DNA of 64,000 nt from Chaetoderma sp. LZ-2023a (GCA_034401795.1 CM067367.1:49585363-49649362); one strand, 5' to 3'. Shown: positions 25,187 through 35,565, counted from the stretch's first letter. Notes: generated from the sequence alone by a model not told the origin. A program made the numbers and translations.

Positions 25187-25679
25187 GTGAGGTTGGTCAG
25201 GAAGTAGATGTTTCTCATGATGTGGAAATAATTCTTTAATGATATTGAAATAGCCACTTAGATAATTAAAATTGGGCAAATCATCAACATTTTATAATAA
25301 AATAATAATGTATTGTCTGAGACTTACTAGAGGTAATCTTGAAGGATAATACAGGCTATCGTGGATTTTCAACTGGCTAACAGTTATTAATGTTTATTAA
25401 CGGGTACACCAATTAGAATATGTACCCCATTATTCGTGCCTGTATCGCCATTTAAAAGATTTCACCACAGAATGCATTACATATTATGGGTTACATACGG
25501 ATGCGTTAGCATTAGGATGAATGAAACTACAATTGTAAGTAGATTAATTAGCTAATTTGCAGAGATCAACTGTTTCCCGAGCTGTTTTTGCATATTCTTG
25601 TTAATGAAGGGATCAGTTTTAATCACATGCGTATCAATTTTGCTCATATTTGGCCCTTATCCATGACGGCGACGACGAT

Positions 25680-25752
25680 ACTGGTGCTGATACAGAGGAT
25701 GTGCAATTGCCAATGCCGATAGCGATACCGATACCGATACCGATACCGATGC
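25680..25752 (+). repeat. (CCGATA)n short tandem repeat
   Basis: ACCGATACCGATACCGATAC and similar units, with a less regular GACGATACTGG lead-in. Confidence 0.85.
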
Positions 25753-27340
25753 TTAGACGTTTATTGGAATGGAAGTCAAGTACAGATATATAAGTGTTGC
25801 AAGGCCATGGCTAAAGCCAAACAATCCTTCTCGATGGTGAAATAATGCAACTTATTTGTCTTAAACATGAATGAGCAATAGGTCTGGTTTGACGTGTACA
25901 GGGATTATCTGCATGCAGAACAGCTTTTCTCTATTCAACCCATCATCACAATCAATTGTTCAAACAAATTGAAAGATGTTCTTGTGCAAGTCGATAAAGG
26001 ACATAGCTGTTGTGGAACTCCAACTGAATTCCGGAACATCCAATCATGCCTTGGGAAAAATATTTCCCTTTATTGCTTTGGCGGCAAGATAATTATGGAT
26101 AGCTCCCACCTTAATCGAGTTATGTGGAACTTCGCCCTATCCAGCCATGTGGTATGGATAATTATCCTTTGCTTTTGATATTTTTTAAAATTAAAATGAC
26201 AGTTAAATTGTCTTCTTATATTCAAGACAGGAATTCATGGGTGGTTTAAACATAACTATCCCGATCGCCATAACACACTGTGGCGTTTTTAATCAGATGA
26301 TCGCCGAAAGCGAAACTCACACGGTATCTGAACTAGATCATTGTGAATTTGTCAATGTGATTTGATCTATGTATGCGAAAGGGCATTTGAGTTTATATTG
26401 GCGTATTGCGATCCACCCACAAACGCTCTTACACATTACCATTGCCCACTTGTCAATGTTTCGTCGCATATTGTTAGATGTGCTAAAATGTCCAGAAACC
26501 CGAATTAGTTAACACCACGGCTTAGTTGACTAGGAGGCGAAAAACATAAGTTTTACTGTTGCTCTAAAGATTATATTTTTCAGGAGTGCTAATCAGTTCA
26601 CCCTTGACCTAATTTTGTCCATGGCACTGAATTATTCTAAATATGTGAGTTTATTATTGTTGGTATAACTATGCCATAGTCCAGGCATGTCTTAAGAGCG
26701 AATGTCTGTTGTGCATTATCACAGCTTTGTCGACTGGTAACATCCATGGACCGCGACAATATCGATTTTGATATCCGCGCGACCGTTGGCCAACTGCGCA
26801 GGGGACCAATATCAAATTACTCACGTTTCTGATTCGCTGTTCGTCTGCCTAAAGGTGTTTACTCAGGTGTTACACAATGTGCTATCGCAGTGGCGAAACA
26901 GTAACGAAAGAAGCTTCCAGAGATGTTAGAAATAAATACGGAATTGGTAGCTTTTTCAATTGAATTTATAAAAGCAATTGACGACTGTGTGGAAACAAAA
27001 GCGGCGACATCGATGTCCACGTTGTATATCCTTTGAAAGCCATTGCTTTTTTTAAATTAAACACGCGCCGCTAAATCTATTCAGTAAAATTTACATGTAC
27101 TCATGTCAGTCTGAAAATCATATTAATTATTCTTGTTCTGATACGGTTTCATGTTGGACGTTCTTCGCGTTCACGTGGAGCAAGTTAATCTAGATAAGTT
27201 ATCTACGCTCAAAACATCATTGATAACAATTTTATTTCCAAGCATTTTGGTGTGAATTGTGTTATTAAAGCATTGAAATTTAAGAATTACCCGGATTTGG
27301 TTCGGTTAGAAACAGAAATTTGTGAACTTTGATATTGTTT
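25753..27340. other. No supported gene
   Basis: A 94-codon ORF (25894-26178) is not recognised. One dispersed copy of the 27360 repeat lies near 26756-26818 (GACCGTTGGCCAACTGCGCA). Confidence 0.35.
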
Positions 27341-27359
27341 CATATCGGCCCAAATAGAT

Positions 27360-27567
27360 CGATTTTGATATTTGTCCCCTGCGCCGTTGGCCAACGAACC
27401 CGCCGATATCGAATTCGGCATTGGTCCCGTACGCCTTTGGTAAATTGGCGCGCCGATATCAAATTCGATATTGGTCCCCTGCGTCGTTGGCCAACGGGCG
27501 CGCCGACATCAAATTCGTTATTGGGATTGCGCCGTTGACCAACGGGCGCGGCGATATCGATATTGGG
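27360..27567 (+). repeat. GC-rich tandem repeat, four diverged copies
   Basis: A unit of about 50-60 bp reading like GATATTGGTCCCCTGCGCCG, then TTGGCCAACGGGCGCGCCGA. Each unit contains the palindromes TTGGCCAA and GGCGCGCC. Very GC-rich relative to its surroundings. Confidence 0.75.
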
Positions 27568-27789
27568 GCGTTACATCCATATTTGCTAGAAACATAAACA
27601 TAGCTATAATGCACATTATCGCGGCGTCGTGGCACGAATTAGACTTAGACAATCTTATCATCAATCTTGAACCTGATCGTTGTGATAGACATAGTGAATC
27701 TTAGCGAGGGGAGGATGGGGATGATGCTTGCGGGGAGGGGGGGGGGTGTGGAAGAGGATGTGGCGATGACCGTATGTGTGATCGTGCGA

Positions 27790-27852
27790 TGTTGTTGTTG
27801 CTGCTGCTGCTACTGCTGCGGCCGTTGTTGCTGCGGCCACTGATGCTGCTGA

Positions 27853-27896
<44 letters not shown>

Positions 27897-27909
27897 ATGT
27901 TGATGTTGA

Positions 27910-27969
<60 letters not shown>

Positions 27970-28012
27970 AGTTGCTGCTGCTGCTGCTGCTGCTTCTGAT
28001 GATGATGATGAT
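27790..28012 (+). repeat. (GTTGCT)n/(CTG)n/(GATGTT)n/(GAT)n microsatellite
   Basis: Compound tri- and hexanucleotide tract; the poly-Leu and poly-Gln ORFs over it are artefacts. Confidence 0.97.
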
Positions 28013-28109
28013 GATGGGGATAGCGCTGACTGTTAAATGACGATTGCGTTATAGAGGACAAATAAAAGTGGTGACTTTCTATTTTGTGGTCATTGAAAGA
28101 TTAGGTTAA

Positions 28110-28178
28110 TAGCACACACCCCAAACCCCACCCCACCCCCAACCCCACTCCCACTCCCCACCCCACCCCACCCACCCA
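28110..28178 (+). repeat. CCCCA-rich tract
   Basis: Irregular CCCCA/CCACT repeats; a second (ACCCC)n tract stands at 28530-28556. Confidence 0.8.
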
Positions 28179-28553
28179 TTACGGGATTACTAAGCATATT
28201 ACCATAACAATTAATATGTTCCATTACTACTTTTAAGCAAACTTGTAAATAAATATACGTTCCAGAATGTATCGTATAGCACTATGGATGTGTATAAGAT
28301 GTCTACTGTAACTATGAGACTGGCTCAAATTAACTGCCTTGCCCATTAAGTGGAAGGGGCCCTACGGTCTTAAATTCTGGTCTGCGTGAGTCTGGCTCTC
28401 AGTCCTTGTGCATGTGCATCAGGAGCTGTATCTCGCAAACTAGGGATGCGATCTGGCTAGTATTTTAACACAAGAAAGTAGAATCTTAGTGTAATAGAGA
28501 AATTCCAGACCTTCACCGTGAACATGGTACCCCACCCCACCCCACCCCACCCC

Positions 28554-28637
28554 ACTGGGCCTGTACTCGGCCAATACTGGCCGATGCAGCTCGGCATTGG
28601 CCAAGTGCTGGCCCAGTAACCTGCGTTATCAGGCATT
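28554..28637 (+). repeat. Dispersed 75-85-bp repeat, copy 1
   Basis: ACTGGGCCTGTACTCGGCC ... GCCCAGTAACCTGCGTTATC with internal TACTGGCC/GGCCAAGT mirror. Shares order and its 3' box with 47163-47234 and 63856-63930. Confidence 0.6.
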
Positions 28638-28639
28638 GT

Positions 28640-29200
28640 AGCATGAAACGATAATATACCCCTGAATTAAAATTACGTGACAGCTGATTAACGCATTTAG
28701 TGGGATAAATTAGGTTTTTTCTAGCCTAATAATCTGCGATTAAATACATGAAGTGCTGTGGGTCTATCACTGTGACACCTTTTATTAATTTGTCTATTTA
28801 GTTGTCACGATTTAGAAAACTAAATAAACAATTCGACACCAGTAACACAGGCAAACTGTGCACTTGTGATCTTTGTTAGTGAACGTTAACTACATTAGCC
28901 CTGGCTTAAATGCACTATCCTCACCTGGACGCGCATCGCTGGCTATGGAAATTATACGTGCCTTTTACTGCTAAGCAGTCCGGTGATTTATTTATTTATT
29001 GTATTGTATAGGCTATCAGGTGTTAGATTTGAAAAATGTGTCCTGCGTGCTGCTATCAAGGACGAGCACCGGCTTCTGAAAAGTTTTTTAATCAAAAGCA
29101 CTATGTATTTTATATCATAACTTATTGACATTTAGTTTTGGAAGTAAGAGGGTTAAACACTTATTTATTTCGTCAAATCGTATGTTTTTCAAATCACTGT
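28640..29200. other. Upstream flank of the ETS promoter, no gene
   Basis: No repeat family and no ORF of note. It could hold cis-regulatory sequence for the promoter at 29.5 kb; not shown. Confidence 0.3.
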
Positions 29201-29408
29201 ACGTGCAGGGGGCGTGGTGGATTCGCGTGCCAAGCGCGGAAACTAAAGCGGACGCGCAAACTGTGGCATCGCTCTCCCTCCCTGTCCGTGTACAAACACT
29301 GTAACAATCACAAGCAGTCACCGAGCCATTGCCATTGCTGTGGGATGGAACGACGAGCTAGCATCCGCCTTTCAACTAGCAAGTCCCGCCGCATCTAACA
29401 AAACAATC

Positions 29409-29531
29409 GACCAATCGATCGAACGATCTCTACACGCCTGCCGCGGATTGGTCGGCGAGTCTTAGAAATGTTTTGGAGTTGTGATTAAACATTATTTTGG
29501 TATAAATAACTACAGCCCGTAAATCAACCTG
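29409..29531 (+). promoter_or_regulatory. erg: Putative internal promoter of the ETS gene (CCAAT boxes, TATA box)
   Basis: A consensus TATA box (TATAAATA) lies at 29501-29508. A CCAAT box lies at 29411-29416 and an inverted one (ATTGG) at 29447-29451, in classical upstream positions. The stretch from about 29200 to 30000 is visibly richer in GC and CpG than its AT-rich surroundings. Transcription would start near 29530. Several GGAA cores follow downstream (for example near 29571, 29622, 29680 and 29718), so ETS-factor autoregulation is possible. This is inferred from motifs and position; no start site can be proven from sequence alone. Confidence 0.5.
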
Positions 29532-30001
29532 CGATTTTTGCTCTTAAAACTATTTGATGCGGAACTTGTTGGAAGGAAAAGCGGCGTTGGAGAGTTTCCT
29601 TTTCATTCTAGCGACACGAACGGAGGAAGAGAGAGGGGGAAAACGATATCCGCTCGCCTGAGATTGCATTCGCACCGAAACCGGAATACTCCTGCCGACA
29701 ATCGGGAAGCAGTTGCTAGGAAGTAGAATAAATTGAACTAGAAAATTAACCTCTGTCGTTTCGTGGTGATTCTCGGGTGTTTTTTCCCTCGTCCTTCCTG
29801 TCGGCGCAGACATCGACGCCGGCCGATCAGGAATAATAACGCTCTAGTACTAGTAATAATAAAAACAATAATATTCATAATTCGGCAAATAAAAATTTCC
29901 TCCGCGGAGCGCTTCCTTCCTCCGCCTGCTTCCGTGAGAAGTCGTCCGTGTTTTCGCTGCCGCCTAGCCCAGCTAGCGGCGTGATAAAACCGGGACCGCA
30001 A
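29532..30001 (+). other. erg: Probable 5' untranslated region with a 34-codon uORF
   Basis: If transcription starts about 25-30 nt after the TATA box, this is leader sequence. It holds an upstream ORF from the ATG at 29557 to the TGA at 29659-29661. In the frame of the main ATG at 30002 there is a stop (TAA, 29837-29839) and no ATG between that stop and 30002, which supports 30002 as an initiator. A pyrimidine-rich run ending in CCTAG/CCCAG near 29960-29970 could instead be a splice acceptor, which would make the next segment an internal exon. Confidence 0.4.
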
Positions 30002-30074
30002 ATGCAGAGCTTGAAGCAACAAGACTACTACCGGGCGTGCACCTTCACAGGATTTTCGGGCGTCATGTTCCCAG
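30002..30074 (+). CDS. erg: ERG/FLI-type ETS factor, first coding exon of a short isoform
   Basis: The ATG at 30002 opens a 24-codon segment (MQSLKQQDYYRACTFTGFSG, then VMFP) ending at CAG|GTATTT, a donor at 30075. It ends in phase 1; its last G joins AT of the next exon to make Asp. An in-frame stop lies upstream at 29837 and there is no earlier in-frame ATG. The segment has no resemblance to a Pointed domain, so a transcript starting here would encode a protein lacking it. The evidence is the phase match to the next exon, the strong donor, the CpG-rich leader and the TATA box; there is no clear homology for these residues. It could be an internal exon if the leader contains a splice acceptor. 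Confidence 0.6.
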
Positions 30075-30724
30075 GTATTTAACTGTCTTTACGCTATTTG
30101 GTAGGGTTCGACTGGCCAACTATGGTTAACTATATTCGACTACTTGTCAAAACGCGACATTTTCGAACTAAATTGTCCGGAAATGTTGTGTTCGACTGCC
30201 AAATTCTTAAATAGTCGAACACTAATTAAATTGTTAACTAGACGAACACTACACACTTTGTGCATATATGTCTAATTTTCGTTTTTGATTGTTTATTCCG
30301 TTTTTCTTGTAACCCATGAGACAGACATAGGCATAGGAAGAGGTGGGCAAGGGGTGGATGTAGTTTATCCAAATCCACCCTTGGAGCTGGAGTGGCAAGG
30401 ATGACTTTGCACCCTCTTTTTGACAGTCTAAATCTGAAATTCCATATTTACACGACACCGCACCGCCCACTCACCAACAGACTCCCTAATTAAGTCATTA
30501 GACAAGTATTGAAGGGGGTGGGGGTGGGGGGAGGGTGATATGTGCGATGGGTATAGTAGGCAATTTGGATATTTTGTAAAACATATAAAGGCGAATTGGA
30601 AATGAAATAATTTATCTATTGCAATTAATTTCAACAAAATTAATTGTAGCATATTTGCAGTAGCGGGCGATTACACAATTCAAAAACCAAAAGAAAATAG
30701 TTGTGTTACAGTGAAGCTCATAAG

Positions 30725-30900
30725 TAAGTTAACATGTTTTCAAACCAAACAGTTAGTACAAGTTTCAAGGCGATGTAAGAAATTGTCTGTTGGCTATTTT
30801 GGACAAAATTTGATTGAAAGGCGTTGGTCAGCAATGGTTTCCAATTAAATTATGTCCAAAATATTCAACAGCAGCTCCCTATGTTGTATTATTTATTTTT
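30725..30900. repeat. Family E palindrome in ETS intron 1
   Basis: TTTTGGACAAAATTTGATTG with the inverse AATTAAATTATGTCCAAAAT, and the side blocks AACAGTTAGTACAAGTTTCA shared with 49270. Confidence 0.6.
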
Positions 30901-31154
30901 GAAAATATGTTAAGTTATTTCTTCTAAGTTGTACTGCAACACTTTTAATGCTGATGAATTTATTTTTATTTTGAAAGACAAGTGTACATTTTGGTTAGTC
31001 CTTGTCTTTAAACAGATAGGACGGTAGGCAATAACAAATTTGTATTTAAGACCTACTAAAATCATGCTAAAATGTTCAATTTTATTTGGAACACTTTCAA
31101 GCTCACTCTTTATTCACCCATGCCTTACAAATTCAGCATTAAGTCAATGATCAA

Positions 31155-31520
31155 TGGAGGGATGCGATCTGCTACTCAAATAGTCCTACCGAGTGTCATA
31201 ATTAAATGCGTCACTTATTATCTGACGTCACAGTCGAAATGACGTAGTTCCGACACGAAAGTGGTAAAAGTCCGTCTCGCAGGTGTCTGAATTTTATATC
31301 GTTTGTGAATTCACAGTTTAATAGACATTATGTTGAACTATTTGAAAATAATTTGACTTGGAGCTGTTGTTGAAATCGGCATTAGCAGATCCAAGTCAAA
31401 TTATTTTCAAAATATCAAACAGCTTACGCGTGTATAGTTACCTTAAAATTTTGAATCTGGGAAATGAGGTTTCAATGTGTCAAATCGATTCCAATGAGCG
31501 TGCATACTATGTAGATGATA
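31155..31520 (+). mobile_element. Family A2 MITE in ETS intron 1
   Basis: GATGCGATCTGCTACTCAAA, ATCTGACGTCACAGTCGAAA, a palindrome (31330-31425, TTTGACTTGGAGCTGTTGTT with inverse), and GTGTATAGTTACCTTAAAAT. Resembles the copy at 53975. Confidence 0.7.
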
Positions 31521-31559
31521 TTAGTTAGGAAGTAGGAATTGCCGAGGTATACAGTACGG

Positions 31560-31700
31560 CTCAGAAAAAACTTATGAATGTTTCCAATACAAAATAAAGT
31601 GTTGCTTTTACAGTTGCATATTTCGAACATAATTGGATTGGAAGAGTGCCGCAATGTCTTCCAATCCAATTATGTTCGAAATATTCAATAGAAGATTTCG
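31560..31700. repeat. Family E palindrome in ETS intron 1
   Basis: ATATTTCGAACATAATTGGA, TTGGAAGAGTGCCGCAATGT, CTTCCAATCCAATTATGTTC and GAAATATT: a clean stem of about 32 bp. Confidence 0.8.
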
Positions 31701-32061
31701 TTCTAACATCATTCCAGTTTTTGCTTTTCAAACAATATAAGTAATTTTTAGCTGTGCAGTAGATAAGAATCGGCCACTTCATTAACGGTCTGAACTCAGT
31801 ATATGGGTTGCCCGTCAATATGGTACTCATTTGGACGCTATGCCCTACATTTAAAAGAATTTATGAATGTAGAAAACACGTTCAACAACGTTCAACAAGG
31901 CCGTTTTAAAAAGTAAACATATTTTTCCCTGTTACAAAATAAGATTTTTGCCGTAAAAATTGAAATAAATAATTGAAATATAATATAGCAACAGACATTT
32001 AGGTAATTATTATGGAAATTATTAAACTTGATTACAATTTATGTTTCTTGTTTTATTGTAG

Positions 32062-32115
32062 ATACGCCTTACGCAAAATCGGCCTGGTCACCGCAGTCGA
32101 CGCCTCAACCACAAG
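32062..32115 (+). CDS. erg: ERG/FLI-type ETS factor, 54-bp linker exon
   Basis: Acceptor ATTGTAG and donor G|GTAAGC bound a 54-nt exon in phase 1 at both ends, encoding DTPYAKSAWSPQSTPQPQ. It resembles the linker of vertebrate ERG/FLI1, where an exon also carries a SAW motif and ends in PQ. The linker sits between the Pointed and ETS domains. Because the length is a multiple of three and both ends share a phase, skipping it would keep the frame. An (AAT)n microsatellite begins 23 nt after the donor. Confidence 0.8.
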
Positions 32116-32138
32116 GTAAGCGTGAAAGAGTCTCGTTA

Positions 32139-32227
<89 letters not shown>
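32139..32227 (+). repeat. (AAT)~30 microsatellite at the 5' end of ETS intron 2
   Basis: An uninterrupted 89-bp AAT tract, starting 23 nt after the splice donor at 32116. It is the reverse complement of the tract abutting the acceptor at the other end of the same intron. Poly-Asn/Tyr ORFs across it are artefacts. Confidence 0.95.
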
Positions 32228-32229
<2 letters not shown>

Positions 32230-32939
32230 TTGTATAATAATGTGCGGGTGCACGTGTTGCGAGATTGGAGGTCGTGTGGGGGCGGGGAATGGCCTGGGGG
32301 TTAAGGATTTTTTTAATAGCGCTATAAAAAAGTTTTTAGACTAACTCGATGTAACAAGTCCATCTTTGCTTTCCCAAAAAACGAGATTGACAAAGAAAAT
32401 TAATAGAAATGTATGGACATATCATAGTAGCAGCCTGTTAAATTGGCGCAAGTGGATACGCCAATACTAATATGAAATATCCCATTGTGCAAAAGCAATG
32501 ACATAAGTAGATGGTGTCCGGATCGGATCAAATTCTGGAGATATCAATATCTCAGACATTATTAGTCCGAGTTGAGGAAAAATTGAACACACAAAAATTG
32601 TATGGCCGTAAACTAAGATTTGGCACCTTTGATCGTGATCTAAAAAATCCGAAAAAATCCTGAAAATCCGGGGGAAAATCCGTAATTTTTTTAGAATGTG
32701 GTCAAAACTAGAGTGCGAGTTTCTGCGATCTTTTATTGCGCTTGATTAAATTATGTTCTAACGATGAATCATATTAAAACAATAATTTGAAAGTGCGATA
32801 TTGACGTCATTGCGGTATTGACGTCATTGTGGTATTGCATCATGCCAGTACCGCTGATAATGTCATAATTTCAACATTGGAAAATTAGTCGATGGAACGG
32901 AACCAGTTGGTCAACGGTAATATAAATATGTTATTTAGT
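32228..32939. other. ETS intron 2, unannotated part
   Basis: About 700 bp of intron, mostly AT-rich, with a short G-rich stretch near 32280. I see no gene, clear repeat family or RNA gene. Confidence 0.5.
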
Positions 32940-33177
32940 ATCCATCCATCCATCCATCAATCCACCCATACACCCATCCATCCATCCATCCACCATCCAC
33001 CATCCACCATCCACCATCCACCATCCACCATCCACCCATCCACCCATCCACCCATCCACCCATCCACCCATCCACCCATCCACCCATCCCTCCTGTCCTC
33101 CCTCCCTCTCCCTCCCTCCCTCCCCTCCCTCCCTCCATCCATCCATCCATCCATCCATCCATCCATCAATCCAGTCA
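32940..33177 (+). repeat. (CATC)n/(CCAT)n minisatellite in ETS intron 2
   Basis: Tetra- to heptanucleotide variants of CATC/CACCATC with an inner CCTCCCT-rich block. The ORFs read through it on both strands (Pro/His/Ile-rich or Gly/Trp/Met-rich) are low-complexity translations, not genes. Confidence 0.9.
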
Positions 33178-33523
33178 CCCAATCCCACTTATCCATTGAT
33201 GATCTACTCACACACAGCCACTCATCCGCCCCAACTGGATTGCCTCGAGCGAGCATCGCGCAAAATCTGAACTCAGTATGCGCTAGATCAATTATCTCTT
33301 GTCCAGTGACACCTGTCTATATCACCTGCCTGACTGGACACATGACCACTCTGAACAATCGTCATTAAACCATAGTCTAATTTACGTTTTCCATGCCCAC
33401 GCGGGTGGTAATCGTTTATTCACACTTGATGCTGTGTTTAACGCAATCAATGGTGAGAATTCGTGTCGTAACTTATTATTAATTAATTATTCCAAAGCCG
33501 CATTTGAGCAACAATTGAAATAC

Positions 33524-33742
33524 TTTAACCCTTTAACACTCATATCAGCCAAAAACGTCCTCCGCAGTAGTCTTGAGAAATGTCCATTTGCAGACCAAGG
33601 GAGGACTATTTTTGAAAACTTAACACTGGAATAACAGTCATTCCAGTGGTAAATTTTCAAAAATAGCCCTCTCTTGGTCAGCAAATGGACATTTTCAAAT
33701 TGAAATTTTCTTGAACAAATTCGAGGGTTAACGGGTTAAGGG
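33524..33742. mobile_element. Family C palindromic MITE in ETS intron 2
   Basis: Bounded by TTTAACCC-type and GGGTTAA-type ends. The arms contain GTCCATTTGCAGACCAAGGGA and its inverse around ATTCCAGTGGTAAATTTTC. The same arrangement recurs at 34744, 49478, 49706, 50862 and elsewhere. There is no coding capacity; this is a non-autonomous fold-back element. Confidence 0.7.
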
Positions 33743-34170
33743 CGTGTGAACCGATTATGTGTACAGGTGCGCGTTTGGAATCTATGTTGCTGGGAGTTGT
33801 TGCTGTGTAGCACATCAATAGCATCCCGCAGGAGAGTTTCCAAAATAAGCACCATCTAATTGAGAAAATAATTGTCATTTAGCAGTAAACGTATTACCGT
33901 TTGGCTTCATAGAAATTATTGCAGCATAATTAGGCAATTAGCGTGTTTTAGTTCTTTCGCACCCGCGCCATGCGTGTGGTATCGCCTACACTAACACCGC
34001 TGTTTGTTAATTGAATTAGAAGTTCCCGGTCACCACGCGCTTTGTTAATAAACACGTACGCCTGCATTCCTCAAGTATTGTTGTTGTTGCCTTTTTGGTG
34101 GTGTTATTAAATAATTAATGTTATTCCTGGGTTGTGTTTGTTAAGCTCAATCCATAAGGAAAGGAGTCCG

Positions 34171-34280
34171 TTCGTCTGTCTGTCTGTCTGTCTGTCTGTA
34201 TGACTGTCCGTCCGTCCGTCCGGCCGGCCGGCCGGCCGCTCGCCCGCCCACCCGCCCACTCACTCGCCCGCCTGCCTGCC
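34171..34280. repeat. (CTGT)n/(CCGG)n/(CGCC)n compound microsatellite
   Basis: Consecutive CTGT, CCGT, CCGG and CGCC tracts lie inside ETS intron 2. The long minus-strand ORF covering this and the TTA tract is low-complexity only. Confidence 0.85.
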
Positions 34281-34534
34281 TGACATCTGATTCGAAAAAT
34301 CCTGACAATTCTAAAAAGTTTGAAATTCAGGAGACTCCAAAAATGTTTGTAATATGACAAAGTGGAGATCGAGGTCCAGCAATCTTCGAACGTTTTTGTC
34401 GATGATTGTGTTGCTTTTGTGGTTGTAGTCTTAGCTGTGCTAAAGATAATATTAATAATATTACTGCATCTTGCACAGCTGCCACCGTTGCAGCCGCCGT
34501 CACCACCCTCCTCGTCGTCGTCGTCGTCGTCTTC

Positions 34535-34535
<1 letters not shown>

Positions 34536-34607
<72 letters not shown>
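34536..34607 (+). repeat. (TTA)24 microsatellite abutting the ETS exon 3 acceptor
   Basis: A pure 72-bp TTA tract, preceded by a (TCG)n run, ends one base before the acceptor AG (34609-34610). It takes the place of a normal polypyrimidine tract. It is the reverse complement of the AAT tract at the start of the same intron. Confidence 0.95.
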
Positions 34608-34608
<1 letters not shown>

Positions 34609-34610
34609 AG

Positions 34611-34691
34611 GTTATCCGCACAGTCCAATCACAGCGATGACTAAGAGTCCAGTGCATATGGAAACATCTCCTACCCAGTGGCGCCCTCAAG
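34611..34691 (+). CDS. erg: ERG/FLI-type ETS factor, 81-bp linker exon
   Basis: Acceptor TTACAG and donor CAAG|GTCAGT bound an 81-nt exon, phase 1 at both ends. It encodes a Ser/Thr/Pro-rich linker (motifs TAMTKSPVHMETSP and TQWRPQ). Its place directly before the GSGQIQLW exon, its multiple-of-three length and its ending in PQ match the linker exons of vertebrate ERG, where 72-bp and 81-bp exons of this region are known to be alternatively spliced. Two SP dipeptides are possible proline-directed kinase sites (inference). The acceptor follows the (TTA)24 tract by one base. Confidence 0.78.
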
Positions 34692-34743
34692 GTCAGTACC
34701 GACACACTATTCTTATATTTCAACATTTCACTGGCAGTTTGTA

Positions 34744-34986
34744 TTAACCCTTTTACCTTCAAATTTGTTCAGGAAAATTTCAATTTTCTGATAGATAATG
34801 TCGATTTACAGACCTAGAGAAAACTATTTTCGAACATTTACCACTCGAATGACAGGCTCGCTTATCGAGTCAGTCATTCCATGGGTAAATTTTCAAAAAT
34901 GGTATTCTCTTGGTCTGCAAATGGGCATCTCTTAAGACCACTGCAGAAGCCAGTTTTGTCTGATATGGATTTTAAATGTGTAACCC
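34744..34986. mobile_element. Family C palindromic MITE in ETS intron 3
   Basis: Starts TTAACCCTTTTACC and ends near GTGTAACCCG. The inverted arms contain GAAAACTATTTTCGAAC and its counterpart, with a centre of the GACAGGCTCG / CGAGTCAGTC type. Confidence 0.75.
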
Positions 34987-35024
34987 GTAAACGATACAGA
35001 CCAGAAATGATAAAATCTTTATGA

Positions 35025-35112
35025 TTTAAGGAATGATCTGTTGGATATTTTGAAACTAATTTGACTGGAAGTTGCTACTGTCTATGTCAAATTAGTTTTA
35101 AAATGATAACTT
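35025..35112. repeat. Isolated family A central palindrome
   Basis: TGTTGGATATTTTGAAACTA is followed by an inverted copy ending AATTAGTTTTAAAATG. This is the fold-back core of family A without its flanks. Confidence 0.6.
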
Positions 35113-35565
35113 TTCTGTTTATGTGTTCTCAAACTGAGACACTGAAATCTCAATGGGAACTTAGCTTAAGAGTAGAGGACAAGATCGTTCCAATCTAATA
35201 TCAATGGTTTTATAATTGCGTATTCTGAGAATGCATATCAGTCTTCCGCCAAACCATCACCAACATCACCGCCAACTGTCATTCACGTAAAGGTAATTTG
35301 ATTTGTATACAGAAATAATTAACCTTCTTAATAAAAAAAACACCTATCCAAATGTTCAATCGCACGATGTTAATTAAAATGCAACACCTAAAGCCTTTTG
35401 AAGACTTTGGAAGTTGGTGTGCATAAGTGTCTTGCCATCTGAGGGGGAAATATATTTACTATGTCATATATAAAGTATCAGGACGGTTTCATAGCGCTGA
35501 CCTAAAAGCAGAATCAATTTCCTGCTATATACGCCCATTTCTAAATAATCTCTTTTGCCTATTTT

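Larger units (their letters stand above)
30075..32061 (+). other. ETS gene intron 1 with family A2/E palindromic repeats
   Basis: The intron starts GTATTT and ends TTTTATTGTAG. It holds a family E palindrome (about 30725-30900), an A2 element (about 31155-31520) and a second E palindrome (31560-31700). ORFs in it on either strand coincide with these repeats or are short, and I see no other gene. Confidence 0.5.

Noticed and set aside
27774..28061. Long poly-Leu (+) and poly-Gln (-) ORFs
   Set aside because: Direct translations of a compound CTG/GTTGCT microsatellite with no flanking exon evidence.
32931..33368. Pro/His/Ile-rich (+) and Trp/Gly/Met-rich (-) ORFs
   Set aside because: They translate a CATC-type minisatellite inside an ETS intron.
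34121..34762. 213-codon minus-strand ORF with poly-Asn
   Set aside because: Runs antisense across the TTA tract and an ETS exon; low complexity and no domain.
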